Shown: positions 11,232-25,110 of the stretch, piece by piece
Layout: each line of letters starts with the position of its first letter
How positions within the stretch are numbered: the first letter of the stretch is position 1
Source of the DNA: Pisaster brevispinus
Lineage: Eukaryota > Echinodermata > Asteroidea > Forcipulatida > Asteriidae
Assembly: GCA_023634235.1 (NCBI GenBank)
Contig: JAMKCF010000001.1
Span: forward strand, 18,114,258 to 18,178,257
DNA: 64,000 nt
Direction: 5' to 3'
Translations under genes and position numbers: made by a program
Notes under the pieces: generated by a model
Seen by the model: only the letters and a program-made list of their open reading frames with translations
Database searches by the model: none
Told to the model about the DNA's origin: nothing

Positions 11232-11745
11232 ACAATGGACTAGTTTCACAATAAACATAAGTTTACACATGTAAGTAAAATAAAATGGTGTACAGAACAA
11301 TTTTAACACCGAAACAATTGAGTGTAAAAAGTAAGCGGAAATACAGTAATACAGCAAGCACATTTCTAAATAGACCCCATAACATCAAAAATTTTCCACA
11401 TGGTTACAACGTAATCCAAACAAGAAACCATTCAATAATGAAGCAAGAGGGGAAACGTACAATCTATGTCAACAACATAAACGAATGAACAAAAAATACC
11501 TTGGACTAATTTCACAATGAAAGTAAGTTTACACATGTAAATAAAGTACAACGTTGCACAGAACAATTTTAACACCGAAACAATTGAGTGTAAAAAGTAA
11601 GCGGAAATACAGTAATACAGCAAGCACATTTCTAAATGAACCCCATAACTACCAAAACTGTTTACATGGTTACAACGTAATCCAAACAAGATACCAATCA
11701 ACAATGAAGCAAGAGGGGAAATGTACAATCTATGTCAACTATTGA
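11232..11745. repeat. Tandem duplication, about 270-bp unit, two copies
   Basis: 11,232-11,488 and 11,502-11,745 share long identical stretches, for example gaacaattttaacaccgaaa and aagtaagcggaaatacagta, with about 10% differences. The parallel open frames on both strands are by-products of the duplication. Confidence 0.9.
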
Positions 11746-11932
11746 CATGTCTGAATAAACACAAGAAAATAGTAAAAAAACCCAGAAGTGGTACTATTAG
11801 CCCGAATGTTTCTTTTTCCTGAAACAGATGGATACAAGTACATTTTGTTTGTAGATTAGCTTTTGCTGGATGGGATTGAAATTGCACAAAACAAACCTTT
11901 AAAAAAAGTAAATAAAACCAGAATAAAAATAA

Positions 11933-14732
11933 CTAGACATTAGGTGTTTGTGAACAAACACAAAGCTGTTCCGTTAAGTTGTGCTTTGATAAAACCCAAG
12001 TTCAATCTTCAATGTTCAAAGGATCTAATAACTGAAAAGAAATGGAACATGGGTTGTGTAGTTCTTGAGATAATGGTCCCACTTCTGGTTGACCCAGAAG
12101 TAAAGGTTAACATGGGGTCGAAGTTCAATGTTCAATGAGTCTATAACTGAAACGAACTTGAAATGCACATAATTATCGTTTCCAATCAGGCTCGTAGTCT
12201 TTGTTATATGAAAACTGTGCTGGAGGTAATAAATGCAAGAAACATTAAACGCTAGAGGGCGTTACACAACAATTCGATTGCACATGCTCATTTATTTTGC
12301 AGGGTGATTGTGCAGAGCAAATGTTGCACTGAAGAGGCAATGTTTTTGATCACAAACGCAGTTGTGTTAACGTTTTTTTTACTCGAAATTTTGTTATCGA
12401 GGAACATGTCTCACAAGTTAGTATGCATACTAAGCCTGTGACGGTTACATAGTTAACCAACCGATCAACCGGTTAAACCTTTACATTTTTACAGTTCGGA
12501 TAAGCGTAAAACAATTCAATCAAAAAGTGCGCAAAATATTGACTATAATAATTGCCTAGTTACATGAAGTACAAAACACGCCCACGAGCCAAAATTCTCT
12601 GCTTACCCCTGAAATACGCTTAACGTAAGCACGGAAGTCTCTGCTGCCGTAAGCGTTGATTCTTTGCCTTTGGTAAGCAGAGCCATGTATTTGGGCCTGG
12701 GTCTCACAACTTAGTGGATAAAGTGACCTACCCCTCATTTAAACGAATGAGCCCAATTACATGGCTCTGGTTACTGCCGAAATCCATGCTTACGGTCATC
12801 ATTCTCTGCTTATTTTGCAAGCGTCGAATTTCTGCGCTAGCTGTGTAAGCAAAGAATGGCTAGTTACGTGAAGTACACACGAGAAAAACCCGAAATTCTC
12901 TGCTAACTCCTGAAATACGCTTGACGTAAGCGCGGAATTCTCTGCTTCCGTTTCCGTAAGCGTCGATTCTGTGCTTACGGTAAGCAGAGTCATGAAATTG
13001 GGTCCAGGTCACACAAGTTAGTACGCAAACCACACAAGACTGTATATCATGGAATAGGTCCCACAATTTAGTACGTAAAGCAATCACACCACAGGTCTCA
13101 CAATTTAGTAAGTAAAGCGACAAATCAGTGGTCTCACAAGTCAGTAAGTAAAGATTGGTCTATGCTGTTGTATTAAAATTGCAATTGTAAAAAATATACT
13201 TTTAATATCGTGTATGTAATTGTTGTTACGATAAAAAATTAAATGCGGTATAACTTAATAAGTTAGTACATCACACGAACTACCACTCTTATCAAGGAAT
13301 TATGAATTCGAAACGAATTATGAATTCGAAACGAATTATTAATTCAAAACGAATTATAAATCTGTTACTACGCCTGCTTTCCACTGATAACATCTCAGTG
13401 CATGCCACAACAGGGCTTTAGTAGCACATAATAATTTTTGGTAGACGATTTAAATTTTGGTCTATGCTATTGTACTAACAATTGTTGTGTCTTTAATACT
13501 GAATGTTTTTGTTGGGCTAAATTACTAAATATTGGATGACTTTATTGTTAATTTTGGCTCTTCATGCACACCCATGAAAAATGTATTTTTTCTTGTCTAC
13601 AACTTTCCCCATTCAGCTACAGTTGCCTCATTGCAACCCCCAACAGGTTTGTTGTTTGCTACATAGAGTGATTTCCCGAAGTAATGCATTCGCACAAGAA
13701 CCTTAAAAACGTAGCCTTGTTTCCTTCACGATTCAGCTTCAAGTAATGCGTTTGCATAAGAAACCTAAAAGATCGTTTTCTGGTGAACGGGACCCAAGCA
13801 CAGACAAGTCTGCCACGCGGGCAACATCGTCCCACACACGGCGTTCTATTTTTCTACGTTCACGCTGCTGATACCTGAGTAAAGATAAGATCCGAGCGGA
13901 CACACGACGCTCTGCGCTGAGAGCAAGACAAACTCTTCTCGATTCTTGTGAATGGAAGTAGACTTGTGTTAGTCGGCGCAGGAATGACTCTTTATAATAC
14001 ACTCTACATACAAACAATGCAAAAACACGGGTCACAAATGGGTAGGACTTGATCAACTTTTTTAAAAAGCAAGCAAGAGCACCGTTAAACTCGTATAGCG
14101 CCCTCATTTGTTAAAAAAATTTAGAACTTGTCTCCTTTTTTATTTATAAACTCACAGATTATAGGCAAAGTACCCATGGCGTTAAATTTGCCTGAGAATT
14201 TGGGGTTTTTTTTTACTGACAATGTTTTGATAAGTTTTAATGCTTTTAAACTGAAGGTCAATAAAATCTAACTTGTTTTAAGAGACGTTTGTGTAATCTA
14301 GGACGTTAAATTTGAGCTTAATTGAAAAATGATGTTTCTAGAAGTCGGATTTGATTTCCTTATCTCTATGTGTTTTGTACACGGGCAAAAATGCGCAATA
14401 AATGACGTCATTGTGACGTCGTTCGTGATTTTAGGCCGGAAAATACATCTACAGCATCTCATAAGTCTAAAACTAAAAAAAGTTTGACGATCGGCGGTTC
14501 ACTTTTTGAGATATGGTCTTAACAAGGTTGGCTAAATATTCACCTCGCTGTAAAGTGGCTAATTAATTAAGAATTTTAACAATTATCACAATAAATGTTA
14601 AGTTTATGTACTAAGCTTCAATTTGATATAGGACCTAACTCCTTCCTATTTAAACATTAGGATATTGGGTGTATACATAAAACGTGTACAAATGCTATGG
14701 GATTTTAGGTGGAAACAAAGAATAATAATAAC
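11933..14732 (+). repeat. Diverged long repeat unit D1 of the 11.9-39.9 kb block
   Basis: It starts with actagacattaggtgtttgtg followed by aacaaacacaaagctgttcc, the same head seen at every later unit. It contains one to two monomers with the ttgacccagaagtaaaggtt core, Ser-poor spacer sequence, a CRE-containing stretch (aatgacgtcattgtgacgtc, about 14,399) and an AAT run just before the next head. The minus-strand open frame at 13,739-14,107 is matched by a broken version in unit D2, so it is not supported as a gene. Confidence 0.8.
12590..12985. repeat. Paired cassettes bounded by ctctgcttac / gtaagcagag
   Basis: Two cassettes of about 90 bp (about 12,596-12,681 and 12,895-12,988) each begin with ctctgct(t/a)ac and end with gtaagcagag, with several inner copies of the gtaagc/gcttac word. 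Unit D2 has matching cassettes at about 15,533-15,619 and 15,823-15,909. They look like short palindromic inserts within the larger repeat. Confidence 0.7.
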
Positions 14733-17648
14733 TAGACATTAGGTGTTTGTGCACAAACATAAAGCTGTTCCGTTTAGTTGTGCTTTGATTAAACCCAAGT
14801 TCAATCTTCAATGCACAAGGGGTCTATAATTGAAAAGAAATTGAAAATCGGGTGTTTAGTTCTTCAGATATGATCCCACTTCCGGTTGACCCGTCAGTAA
14901 AGGTCAACATGGGGTCACGGTAACCCAAGTTCAATCTTCAATGTTCAAAGGATCTTATAACTGAAAAGAAATGGAATTGGATTGTGTAGTTCTTGAGATA
15001 TGGTCCCACTTCTGGTTGACCCGGAAGTAAAGGTTAACATGGGGTCACGGTAACCCTAGTTCAATCTTCAATGCTCAATGAGTCTATAACTGAAAAGAAC
15101 TTGAAATGCACATAATTATCGTTTCCAATCAGGCTCATAGTCTTTATCTAAATTGTGCTTGAGGTATTAAATGCAAGAAACATTGAACGCTAGAGGGCGT
15201 TCCACAACAATTCGATTGCACATGCTCATTTATTTTTTGGGATGATTGTGCAGAGCCAAATAATGTTGCACTGAAGAGGCAATGTTTTTGATCACAACCG
15301 CAGATGTGTTAACGTTTTTTTTACTCGAAATTTTGTTATCGAGGAACATGTCTCACAAGTTAGCATGTATATTAAGCCTGTGACGGTTACACGGTTAACC
15401 AACCGATCAACCGGTTAAACGTTTACATTTTTAGTTCGGATAAGCGTAAGACAATTCAATCAAAAAGTGCCGCAAAACATTGACTATAATAATTGCCTAG
15501 TGACGTCAAATACACACGCGCACAAGCCAAAATTCTCTGCTAACCCCTGAAATACACTCGACGTAAGCACGGAACTTGCTGCCGTAAGCGTTGATTATTT
15601 GCTTTTGGTAAGCAGAGCCATGTATTTGGGCCTGGGTCTCACAACTTAGCGTATAAAGTGAACTCTCCCTAATTTAAACGAATGAGCCCAATTTCATGGC
15701 TCTGGTTACTGCCGAAATCCATGCTTACAGTCACCCATTCTCCGCCTATTTTGCAAGCGTCGAATTTCTGCGCTAGCTGTGTAAGCGAAGAATGCCTAGT
15801 TACGTGAAGTACAAAGCTGTAATTCTCTGCTAACCACTGAAATACGCTTGACGTAAGCACGGAATTCTCTGCTTCCGTAAGCGTCGTTTTTTGCTTACGG
15901 TAAGCAGAGTCATGAAATTGGGTCCAGGTCTCACAAGTTAGTACGCAAACCACACAAGACCGTATATCATGGAATAGGTTTCACAATTTACTAAGTAAAG
16001 CAATCACACCACAGGTCTCACAATTTAGTAAAAAAGCAATCACACCACAGGTCTCACAAGTTAGTAGGTAAAGATTGGTCTATGCTGTTGTATTAAAATC
16101 TTAAATGTAAAAAAAACGAAACTTTTTAATATCGTGTTTGTTATTTTTTTTGCGATAAAATATTAAATGCGGTATAAGTTAATAAGTTAGTACGTAACAC
16201 GAACTGCCACTCTTATCAAAGAATTATGAATTCAAAACGAATTATTAATTCAGAACGAATCATTAATCTGTTACTACGCCTGCTTTCCGCTGATAACATC
16301 TCAGTGCATGCCACAATTGCGCTTTAGTAGCACATAATAGTTTTGCGTAGACAATTTAAATTTTGGTCTTTGCTATTGCACTAACATTTGTTGTGTCTTT
16401 TTAATACTGAATGTTTTTGTTGGGCTAAAATAGTAAATAGTGGATATGACTTTATTGTTCATTTTGGCTCTTCATGCACACCCATGAAAAATTTAATTTT
16501 TCTTTTCTACACCTTTCCCCATTCAGCTACAATTCGAGCTTCATTGCAACCCCCAACAGGTTTGTTGTTTGCTACATAGTGATTTCCCGAAGTAATGCAT
16601 TCGCAAATAAACCTTAAAAACGTGGTTTCAGGCGAATGGGTAGCCTTGTTTCCTTCACGATTCAGCTTCAAGTAATGCCTTTGCATAATAAACCTAAAAG
16701 ATCGTTTTCCGGTGAACGGGACCTAAGCGCAGACAAGTCTGACACGCGGGCAACATCGTCCCAACACACGGCGTTCTATTTTCAACGTTCACGCTGAATA
16801 ACAAGATCTGAGCGGACACGTCGCTTTGCGCTGAGAGCAAGAAAATTCTTCTCGATTCTTGTGAATGAACGTAGACTTGTGTCAGTCGCCGCAGGAATGA
16901 CTCTTTATAATATACTCTACATACAAAAATCGCAAAAACACAGATCATATGGGTTTAAGACTTGATCGAGTTGAAAAAAAAGCAAGAGCACCGTTAAACT
17001 CGTATAGCGCCCTCATTTGTTAAAAAAATTTAGAACTTGTCTCCTTTTTTATTGATAAACTCACAGATTATAGGCAAAGTACCTGTGGCGTTAAATTTGC
17101 CTGAGAATTTGGGGTTTTTTTTACTGACAATGTTTTGATAAGTTTTAATGCTTTTAAACTGAAAGTCAATAAAATCTTACTTGTTTTAAGAGACGTTTGT
17201 GTAATCTAGGACGTTAAATTTGAGCTTAATTGAAAAATGATGTTTCTAGAAGTCCGATTTGATTTCCTTTTCTCTATGTGTCTTGTACACGGGCGAAAAT
17301 GCGCAATAAATGACGTCATTGTGACGTCGTTTCGTTATTTTAGGCCGGAAACCACATCTGCAGCATCTCATAAGTCTAAAACTAAAAAAAGTTTGACGAT
17401 CGGCGGTACACTTTTTTGAGATATGGTCTGAACAAGGTTGGCTAATTAAATATTCACCTCGCTGTAAAGTGGCTAATTAATTAAGAGTTTTAACAATTAT
17501 CACAATAAATGTTAAGTTTATGTACTAAGCTTCAATTTGATATAGGACCTAACTCCTTCATATTTAAACATTAGGATATTGGGTGTAGACATAAAACGTG
17601 TACAAATGCTATGGGATTTTAGGTGGAAACAAAGAATAATAATAATAA
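14733..17648 (+). repeat. Diverged long repeat unit D2
   Basis: It is collinear with D1 over almost its whole length, about 2.9 kb. Shared landmarks include the head, cacataattatcgtttccaa, gaaattttgttatcgaggaa, the ctctgcttac cassettes, the CRE stretch at about 17,310 and the closing AAT run. It differs from D1 by scattered substitutions and small indels, and has an extra monomer (14,880-15,060) carrying AGGTCAACATGGGGTCA. Confidence 0.85.
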
Positions 17649-17859
17649 AAACTAGACATAAGGTGTTTGTGAAAAAACACAAAGCTGTTCCGAGTAGTTT
17701 TGTTTTGATTAGCACTCAAGAACTTTAAAGTAGGTCTGACTAAGAGGTAGAAAACCTTTCACCTTTTCCATGGACTTATTTTGACTTGAAATGTACCTAT
17801 CAAAACCTAAACCTAAAAGTAACCTTCATTCTGGTACTGAGTCTAAAACTGAACAGGTC

Positions 17860-18240
17860 TCACAAGTGAGTACGTAAAGTGAACAACCCATATCATGTAT
17901 CAAGGAACTGATCTCACAAATTAGTACGCAGAGCGATATAACCCTGTATTTTATCATATACAAAAAACACGTCCCATAAGTTAGTTTGCATTGTGTACGC
18001 AAAGTGAACTACCTGTCATATCAAGGAACAGCTTTCAAAAGTTAGTACGTAAAATGAAATAAGCCTCAAATCAAATAACATGTCTCACAAGTTAGTACGT
18101 AAAGAGAACAACCTCTCACATCAAGGATTAGGACTCACAAACTAGTACATAAAGCGAAATAACCCTGCAATATCAAGGAGCAGGTCTCATAAGTTAGTAC
18201 AACCCCTTGTGTACGTAAAGTGAACTACTGCTCATGCACT
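17860..18240. repeat. Degenerate tandem repeat, about 57-bp unit
   Basis: Each copy carries a version of tctcacaagttagtacgtaa followed by agtgaacaaccc or agcgaaataaccc, then tatcaagga. About seven copies are visible. Short runs of the same monomer occur at about 13,007-13,150 and 15,930-16,070, so it is an ancestral component of the unit. Confidence 0.85.
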
Positions 18241-21045
18241 GCGCCGCATTTTGAATAAACTACATCATCAAACGGGAAGACAGTAAAAACGGTTCGCCTG
18301 ACGAAAAGTAAATGGATTTTATCTTAGCTTAATTTAGGCCGTGTGTTTAATCTACACCAAAAGATGGACTTTTTGAATTTTCAGGGTCTTCGTTCAAAGA
18401 CATTGTATTGGGACAACTTTGATCCCATACCGTAACTTATGTAAAAAAGTGCCGTGTTGCATGACTGCTTTCTATGGTTTATTGTGTGACACAATGAAGC
18501 ACACTAAAAATACAACTTCGCAGTCTAGACTTTATGATGTACATTTAACCGTTGCGCTCATGGTTTCACCATTGGTATTGTCATTAAATTCGGTTGCAAT
18601 ATGCTGTCTGATACCTTCAATCCATACATTTTGTTTTGATCAGGTTAATTGTGCCCTGATTTATGGTTCGCTGAATGTACGGTGGTTGTGGCGACAACCC
18701 ACTATTATCCTTTAGATTTGAAAACGTGAGTTATTATTTCATCTTCGACAAAGGTACTATTCTCGTCTAGCTAAATGTAATAGGGTCAAAAAGTGATGCC
18801 ATTGACACTATATTGCATTTACATGTAGTACATGTAGTTTTGGTTTGGAAGCAGTTTGAAACAGAATTCTTTTTTTTTTCCTTTCGAAATGAAGTCAGAG
18901 TGATTTAGCTTGCTTGTTAAAAGAAAACCACTCGAAAATGATGGGGGGGGGGGGTCCCGCTACCAATACGCCAATTAGTTAAAATTAATCTCATTCGACT
19001 CTCGCAAATTAGACAGTTGGCAGCTCAACGTTCAAAACATTTGAGCGGGTTTTCAAGCGCATGTACATACACATGTCGGTATCCGATGCGTGTTTGCATG
19101 GCCAGCCACTATTAAAGACTGTCTGGACGAGTCTGTTTTAACTTATCGTTTACACTATAGAACATTCGTAAATGATGTTTTGCGTTGCTACCTGCTTCGG
19201 TATTAATAATTTCATGAACAAACATATCTTTAGCGTAAACGACATTTGTTTTTTTTTCCTGTTTTGGATGCGTATGTTGCCTTAGAATTAACATTACCTT
19301 CGGCAATTGTTCATCCGTTGACCTACACAAAATATTGTGACCGTGGCAATAGGCAAAAACCATCTTCTCAAAAAACCTTTATGAATAGATAAACTACAAT
19401 TTCTAGAGGAACGAAAGGTACATCCTTAAAAAAATGTTCAGTGAAAAAAAAAACACGGGATGAACGATAAATGTAACGTCTGCGTGGAATTAGGGTCATG
19501 TCTACTGTCTCAAACTCATGGACAGGTTCAGGAACTGGATCATGTTAACCTATGGCAAAATGTTACTACCCCCTGCTAAGTTCCGCTGATAACATCTTAG
19601 TGCATGACACAACAGGGCTTTAGTAGCAGATTATCATTTTGATTTGATTTTTATTTAAATTCCGGTCTATGCTATTGTACTAAAATCATAACTGTAACTT
19701 GAATATGTTCTTGTTGGGCTAAAACAGTAAATATGGGATATGACTTTGTTAATTTTGTCTCTTCACCCCTATGAACAATGTAAATTCCCCCCTTTTTCCA
19801 TTCAGCTCTAATTCCTGCCCTATTGTAACCCCCTGCCAATTTGTTTGGGGTTTTACGTTCACGCTGTCGCATTCACGCTCCATTCGTTGATACACACGAC
19901 GCTGAGAGCTATAGACAATTCTTCTCAAATACTGTGAACGAACTTAGACTCGTGTAAGTCGGCGTATGTAAAGACTTTTTGTACAATATACAAAAGACGC
20001 AACAACACTGGTCATAAATATGACTAAGGCCGTGTCCGAAACGGCGACTTCGGCTACAGCTCAGCTAGATCAGCGCGTCTGCCAGTGTTGAAGAATAGGC
20101 AGACGCGGGCAATCTAGCCGTAGCTCTAGCCGAAGTCGCCGTTTCGGACACGGCTCAGACTTGACACTTTTTAGATATGTACATTTTTTCGACAATACAA
20201 ATCTTATTTTACGCTGTACCCGATCCGTGAATTTTGCCCGGGAATCCAAAATTGTTATACTGACAATGTTTTGATAAGTTTTAATGTCAGGTCTTACCGT
20301 GGATGTTCCTACCTCCATGGTCTTACTAAGAGGTAGAACCGTTCACCTTTGGCATGCACTTATTTTGACTTGAAATGTGCCTATCAAAACTAAGCCTACA
20401 TGTAACCTTTATTCTGATACTGAGTCTAAAACTGAGCATGTCTCACAAGTTAGTACGAAAAGCGAACAACCCCTTGTGTACATAAAGTGAACTACTGCTC
20501 ATGCACTGCGCCGCATTTTGAATAAACTACATCATCAAACGGAAAGACAGTAAACAGTTTGCCCGACGTAAAGTAAATGGATTTTATCTTGGCTTAATTT
20601 ATGTCGTGTGTTTAATCTACACCATCAGATGAACTTTTTGAATTTTCAGGGTTTTCGTTCAAAGACATTGTATTGGGACAACTTTGATCCCATACTCGTA
20701 ACTTATGTAAACAAGTGCCGTGTTGCTTGACTGCTTTCTATGGTTTATTGTGTGACACAATGAAGCACACTAAATATACAACTTCGTAGTCTAGACTTTA
20801 TGATGTACATTTAACCATTAGGCTCATGGTTTCACCATTGGTATTGTCATTAAATTCGGTTTCGATATGCTGTCTGATGCCTTCAAAACATAAATTTTGT
20901 TTTGATCAGAAAATTGTGCCCTGATTTATGGTTCGCTGAATGTACAGGGGTTGGTTTGTGGCGACAACCCACTATCCTTTAGAACTGAAAACGTGAGTTA
21001 TTATTTTATGTTTGACTATGGTACCATTCTCGTCTAGCTAAATGT
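18215..21045. repeat. Direct duplication, about 560 bp, two copies 2.26 kb apart
   Basis: The copies lie at 18,215-18,780 and 20,475-21,045. Shared stretches include ctactgctcatgcactgcgc, ttgaataaactacatcatca and cattgtattgggacaacttt. Identity is about 93% by eye. Open frames inside do not keep the same frame in both copies. Confidence 0.85.
20029..20154. mobile_element. 126-bp fold-back MITE
   Basis: The left arm starts gccgtgtccgaaacggcgac. The right arm is its reverse complement across about 50 bp, with differences only in the inner half (ctacagctcag versus ctagagctacgg). The loop is about 20 bp. It is near-palindromic, CpG-rich and unlike the AT-rich host repeat. Confidence 0.88.
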
Positions 21046-21732
21046 AATAAGGCCAAAACCAAATGCAGAGTATCCATGGCGTTAAATTTGCCTGAGAATT
21101 TGGTTTTTTTTTCTACTGACAATGTTTTAATAAGTTTTCATGCTTTTAAACTGAACGTCAATAAAATCTTTCTGGATTTAAGAAACATTTGTGTAATCTA
21201 GGACGTTAAATGTGAGCTTAATTGAAAAATTATGTTTCTAGAAGTCGGATTTGATTTCACTATCTTTATGTGTTTTGTACACAGGCGAAAATGCGTAAAC
21301 GCGAAAATGCGAAAATGCGCAATAAATGACGTCATTGTGACGTCGTTTCGTTATTTTAGGCCGGAAACCACATCTGCAGCATCTCATAAGTCTAAAACTA
21401 AAAAAAGTTTGGCGATCGGCGGTATACTTTTTGAGATATGGTCTCAAAAAGGGTGGCTAATTAAATATTCACCTCGCTGTAAAGTGGCTAATTAAATAAG
21501 AATTTTAACAATTATCACAATAAATGTTAAGTTTAAGTACTGAGCTTCAATTTGACATAGGATCTAACTCTTTCAGATTATTTTTATTATTTTTTAAGAA
21601 TTAAACAAATTCGTGTACAAATGCTATAGGAATTTAGGCAAAACAAATAATAATAATAATTAAAGCTAAATGCTGTTGTATCTAAATTGTAATTGTAAAA
21701 CTGCGTGCCCTTTAATACCGATCGAGTATCAA

Positions 21733-22075
21733 TATGCTTATTCAGAATTAATTTGCTTATTCTGAATCATTTCGCTCATTCAAAATCAATTTGCTTATTC
21801 AGAATCATTTTGCTCATTCGTAACCATTTCGTTTAATTATTCGTAAGGATTTCGCCTGTTGATAAAGATTGTGAAGTTTCTTTAATTACACTAACACTAC
21901 ATCATTCAGTGATTAACCACAACACGCATACATGTCAATACCATTTTAATGTTCATTCATGTGTATGCCGTGTAAACTTCCAAATCTCGGGCAGGTATAT
22001 CCATCCGTGCACGGTTGCTTTTACGGAATGGCTTATTCGGAATGAATTTGCTTATTCAAAATCAAATCCCTTAAT
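21733..22075. repeat. Degenerate tandem of ttgcttattcagaatca-type units
   Basis: Seven or so copies of a unit of about 20 bp (variants tttgcttattcagaatca, ttcgctcattcaaaatcaa) lie at 21,733-21,860, with an outlying pair at 22,028-22,072. No coding potential. Confidence 0.75.
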
Positions 22076-22139
22076 TTTTGTTAAAGTTTTGAGCTTCCTG
22101 TTTGGACCGGAAGTAAAGGTCAAAGTGAGGTCATCTTAA

Positions 22140-24060
22140 AAAATTAAATTTTTGCATTTGTTGTAAGCTACAAAACAACAATAACTATACGACTTTACGA
22201 CATGTGGTTCAGGAGATATGATTTTTTAAAGGAATAAGCTTCGAATTACCGTAATTCGACACCTGATGACATCATAGTAAAAACAAATGTGTCATTCATT
22301 CTAATAAATTTCACGATGGTAAAAAAAAAATCCATCCAATGTATTTTCACGAAAACCCTAAACCTACGTAGGAATTTACATGTTGCTCATGTACAAATCG
22401 AATGGGCTGTGCACAAAGCAATGAGTCCTCTACCGGTTAGGAATCGAATATCAAGGATCAGAAGTGCATTGCATATGTATTAACCCATCCTGTTTATAGA
22501 TTGTTAATAGATTCCTTTGTGTTGCAAATACAAGTTTAATTAAACAAAAGCCAAAAAGTCTCTTTAAGGTGAACATTTTTCATTTATTGTCACACTAAGT
22601 ACAAACAGGTTTCATAAAAAAAATTAAAAGTTCCAAGAAATTTTGCTTTTTAATGCAATCGATGGAGATGCACCATTGTGTCCCATTTCATCGTTATTTC
22701 TAACTTTTATGTTGCCATTTTTAAGGGTATTTTACAATTAGTTTATTCACAAAAAGTGGACAGAATTTAGAATGTTATTCTCCGCCATAAACATTCTTTT
22801 CTTTAACGATTTATTAATTTGTCATATTATGTCAAGCCAAAGTGCAATCTTCTCACAAATTCTTCTAACAAGCAAATTTGGGGATTCACAATTCATTTTT
22901 TTTAACAAAAAAAAAACCAAGTAGCTCCCTGAGATGACATCACTGCAACAGCACCCTCGGTAGTCAAGATAAGGGCGGAATTGTTTTAAATATTTACCCA
23001 AATTCAGGTCCTTTAACAACAGCAAAAACAAACAAGGAACGTTTCGCTGCACTTTGTTTCACTGTTTATTGAGTACTGCAAAACTCTGCAGAAAGAAAAG
23101 ATGTTAAGAATTTCTAAAATGATAGTCTTTATCAACTGAAATTGATTCTAAAGCCAATACAAACTTGAAATAAACCAAATCATACTGTGCTTGTTAACTA
23201 CACACTAGTACAAAAGATGCTTAGTAGTTCTACATCATTTACACTTTCATAACTTAAGAGTTAGATTTTGAACTGCCACAAAAAAGTGATCATGCCAAAA
23301 TACTCCAAACTGTTTTATAGATTTTTTTTTTCTTGCTTTACTCATCAGAGTGAAATTCCATAAATCCATAGTACATGTTAATAGGGGTGTAACAATACAT
23401 TAAAGATAAACATGATAAAGAACGCTATTATACAGCATTGCGATAACTGCATTTGACAGTAATGGGTAGGCATACCCAGAGTTGTGGGGACTTTTACACA
23501 GTGGAACAATGAAATGAACCGTTGTGCATTGTGATAAAGGTGATCATATCATACTGGATATGAAAATTATCGACATATATTTCCAAAAGTTGAAATTGAC
23601 TAAATTTTATGATGGCATACAGAGGTGGTCATGCCAAAATGTTACTATTCCTCATTGAATATGGGACTTGGTACATGGTGTGTACTTGTACACTTTTCAA
23701 ACTGTTGCTTTAAGTGTTGTGATCCACATTTAATTTGTGAAATGTTTATTTGACCATCAACTCATGATAAATTGAAAGAGTAAATAAACATTTACATTGG
23801 GTAACCAAATATCTTTGTTCCATAATGTACATTCCTTTAGCTGTCTTTTTAGCCTTCGGTATCATACAATTTTCTAAACCCCCATGAGTTGGGAAGCTGT
23901 TGATGTTTTTAAATCCTAAAATGAAAGCCTAAACACTGATTCAGACTCAAAGAACAACCAATACATGTTTCCGATAAACAATCCGTTTGTGCAGTTGATG
24001 TACAGGGTTCAGTCACCGAGAGTCCAGCACTTGATGGTCCAGCTGTTGATGGATCAATCC
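22140..24060. other. AT-rich spacer without recognised gene
   Basis: No exon with supporting splice sites and domain evidence was found on either strand, and there is no long open frame. Poly-A and poly-T tracts and unclassified unique sequence only. Confidence 0.5.
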
Positions 24061-24179
24061 TTCATCCAGTCTTCCAGATTTCCTTATAGAAATAAAACAT
24101 GGGGAAAAAAAGCAAAATGTTACAATCTATTGAAAACAAATTAAAAAGTTACCAAGAAATTCATAAACCCGCATTGTTT

Positions 24180-25110
24180 TTCCCTGGGGGGGGGGGGGGG
24201 ATTGGAAAGGATGATCAATCAACTAACTACGTGGTGTTCTATAGCTGTATCTCGCAACTCGCGTTATTGAATCTTAAGTTAGGTTTTAATCTTGCACTCA
24301 TATTATCGAATCTCACAGATTTCAAACCCTTCCCTTTTTTATTGATTATGTCGAAACAAAGAAATGACCATGAAGGGATGGAAGAAGCTCGCCACTCTAT
24401 TTTACAGAGGGATTGATTAACATTGCCATTGTTCAATGATATGAGGGCGAACATTTACACCTCGGATGCTCATTGTCTGGTAAAATGTACCCATAAGTTA
24501 ATAAAACCCCCATAATGTTGTTGTTATTGGGGGTGTTGGAAAGGTTATTCATCCACTAACCTGTATTTCACTGTGACTAGGACCAATACTTCAAATTAAA
24601 TAGGAAATTTAAAATATTTCTAATGGGGAAGCAACAAAGATGGGAAACATTTCCGTAGCCAAAGGGGATTTATTCAATTTTTTAATTGATGTTGAACTTC
24701 CTTTCTCTTGTACCTGTTTAAATATTCCTGGTGAGGAATTGGTAGCTGAAACGATAAACTTGGATGAATGGAAAAACAAGTTGCAAGTCGATTTGTCACT
24801 CACTCAGGACTTTTTTTTTGGGGGGGGGGTCTTCTAATAATTCCCAAGTATTGTATTTTGTCAAAGAAAGGATCAATGAAGAGGTGGAACAAGCTTGCCA
24901 CTCTATCTTAAACAGAGGGATTATAGCATTGTCCTTGTTTAGTGACATGACGGCGGTGAACACCATCATTGACACAGGCTCAAGGTGTGTACATTCGGAT
25001 CATTCCGTGCTGCCCAATCATGTTTGCCTAGTATCCGGACAAGGAGTTTCTAATCATAAATCACTTACCCGTGGAATTTTCCTTCTTGTTGTCTGTTTGG
25101 CCATTTCACT
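24180..25110 (+). repeat. Two diverged copies of an unclassified, possibly once-coding segment
   Basis: Around 24,350-24,450 and 24,860-24,960 both strands of evidence point to a duplicated segment. On the plus strand the translations read MEEARHSILQRD and VEQACHSILNRG, each followed by L-F-x-D-M. Poly-G runs (24,186-24,200 and 24,821-24,829) precede each copy. The frames are broken and no family is recognised. It may be a relic of a TE gene. Confidence 0.4.

Larger units (their letters stand above)
17649..21660 (+). repeat. Diverged, rearranged repeat unit D3
   Basis: The head (actagacataaggtgtttgt) is at about 17,651. The unit includes a degenerate tandem of about 57 bp (17,860-18,240), a segment duplicated at 18,215-18,780 and 20,475-21,045, a stretch matching the D1/D2 interior (19,560-19,900), a fold-back MITE (20,029-20,154) and the CRE-containing tail (21,325-21,660). 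Confidence 0.7.

Noticed and set aside
13739..14107. 122-codon minus-strand open frame (MRALYEFNG...)
   Set aside because: The matching copy in the next repeat unit (16,694-16,948) is broken by indels, and no domain is recognisable; it is repeat DNA.
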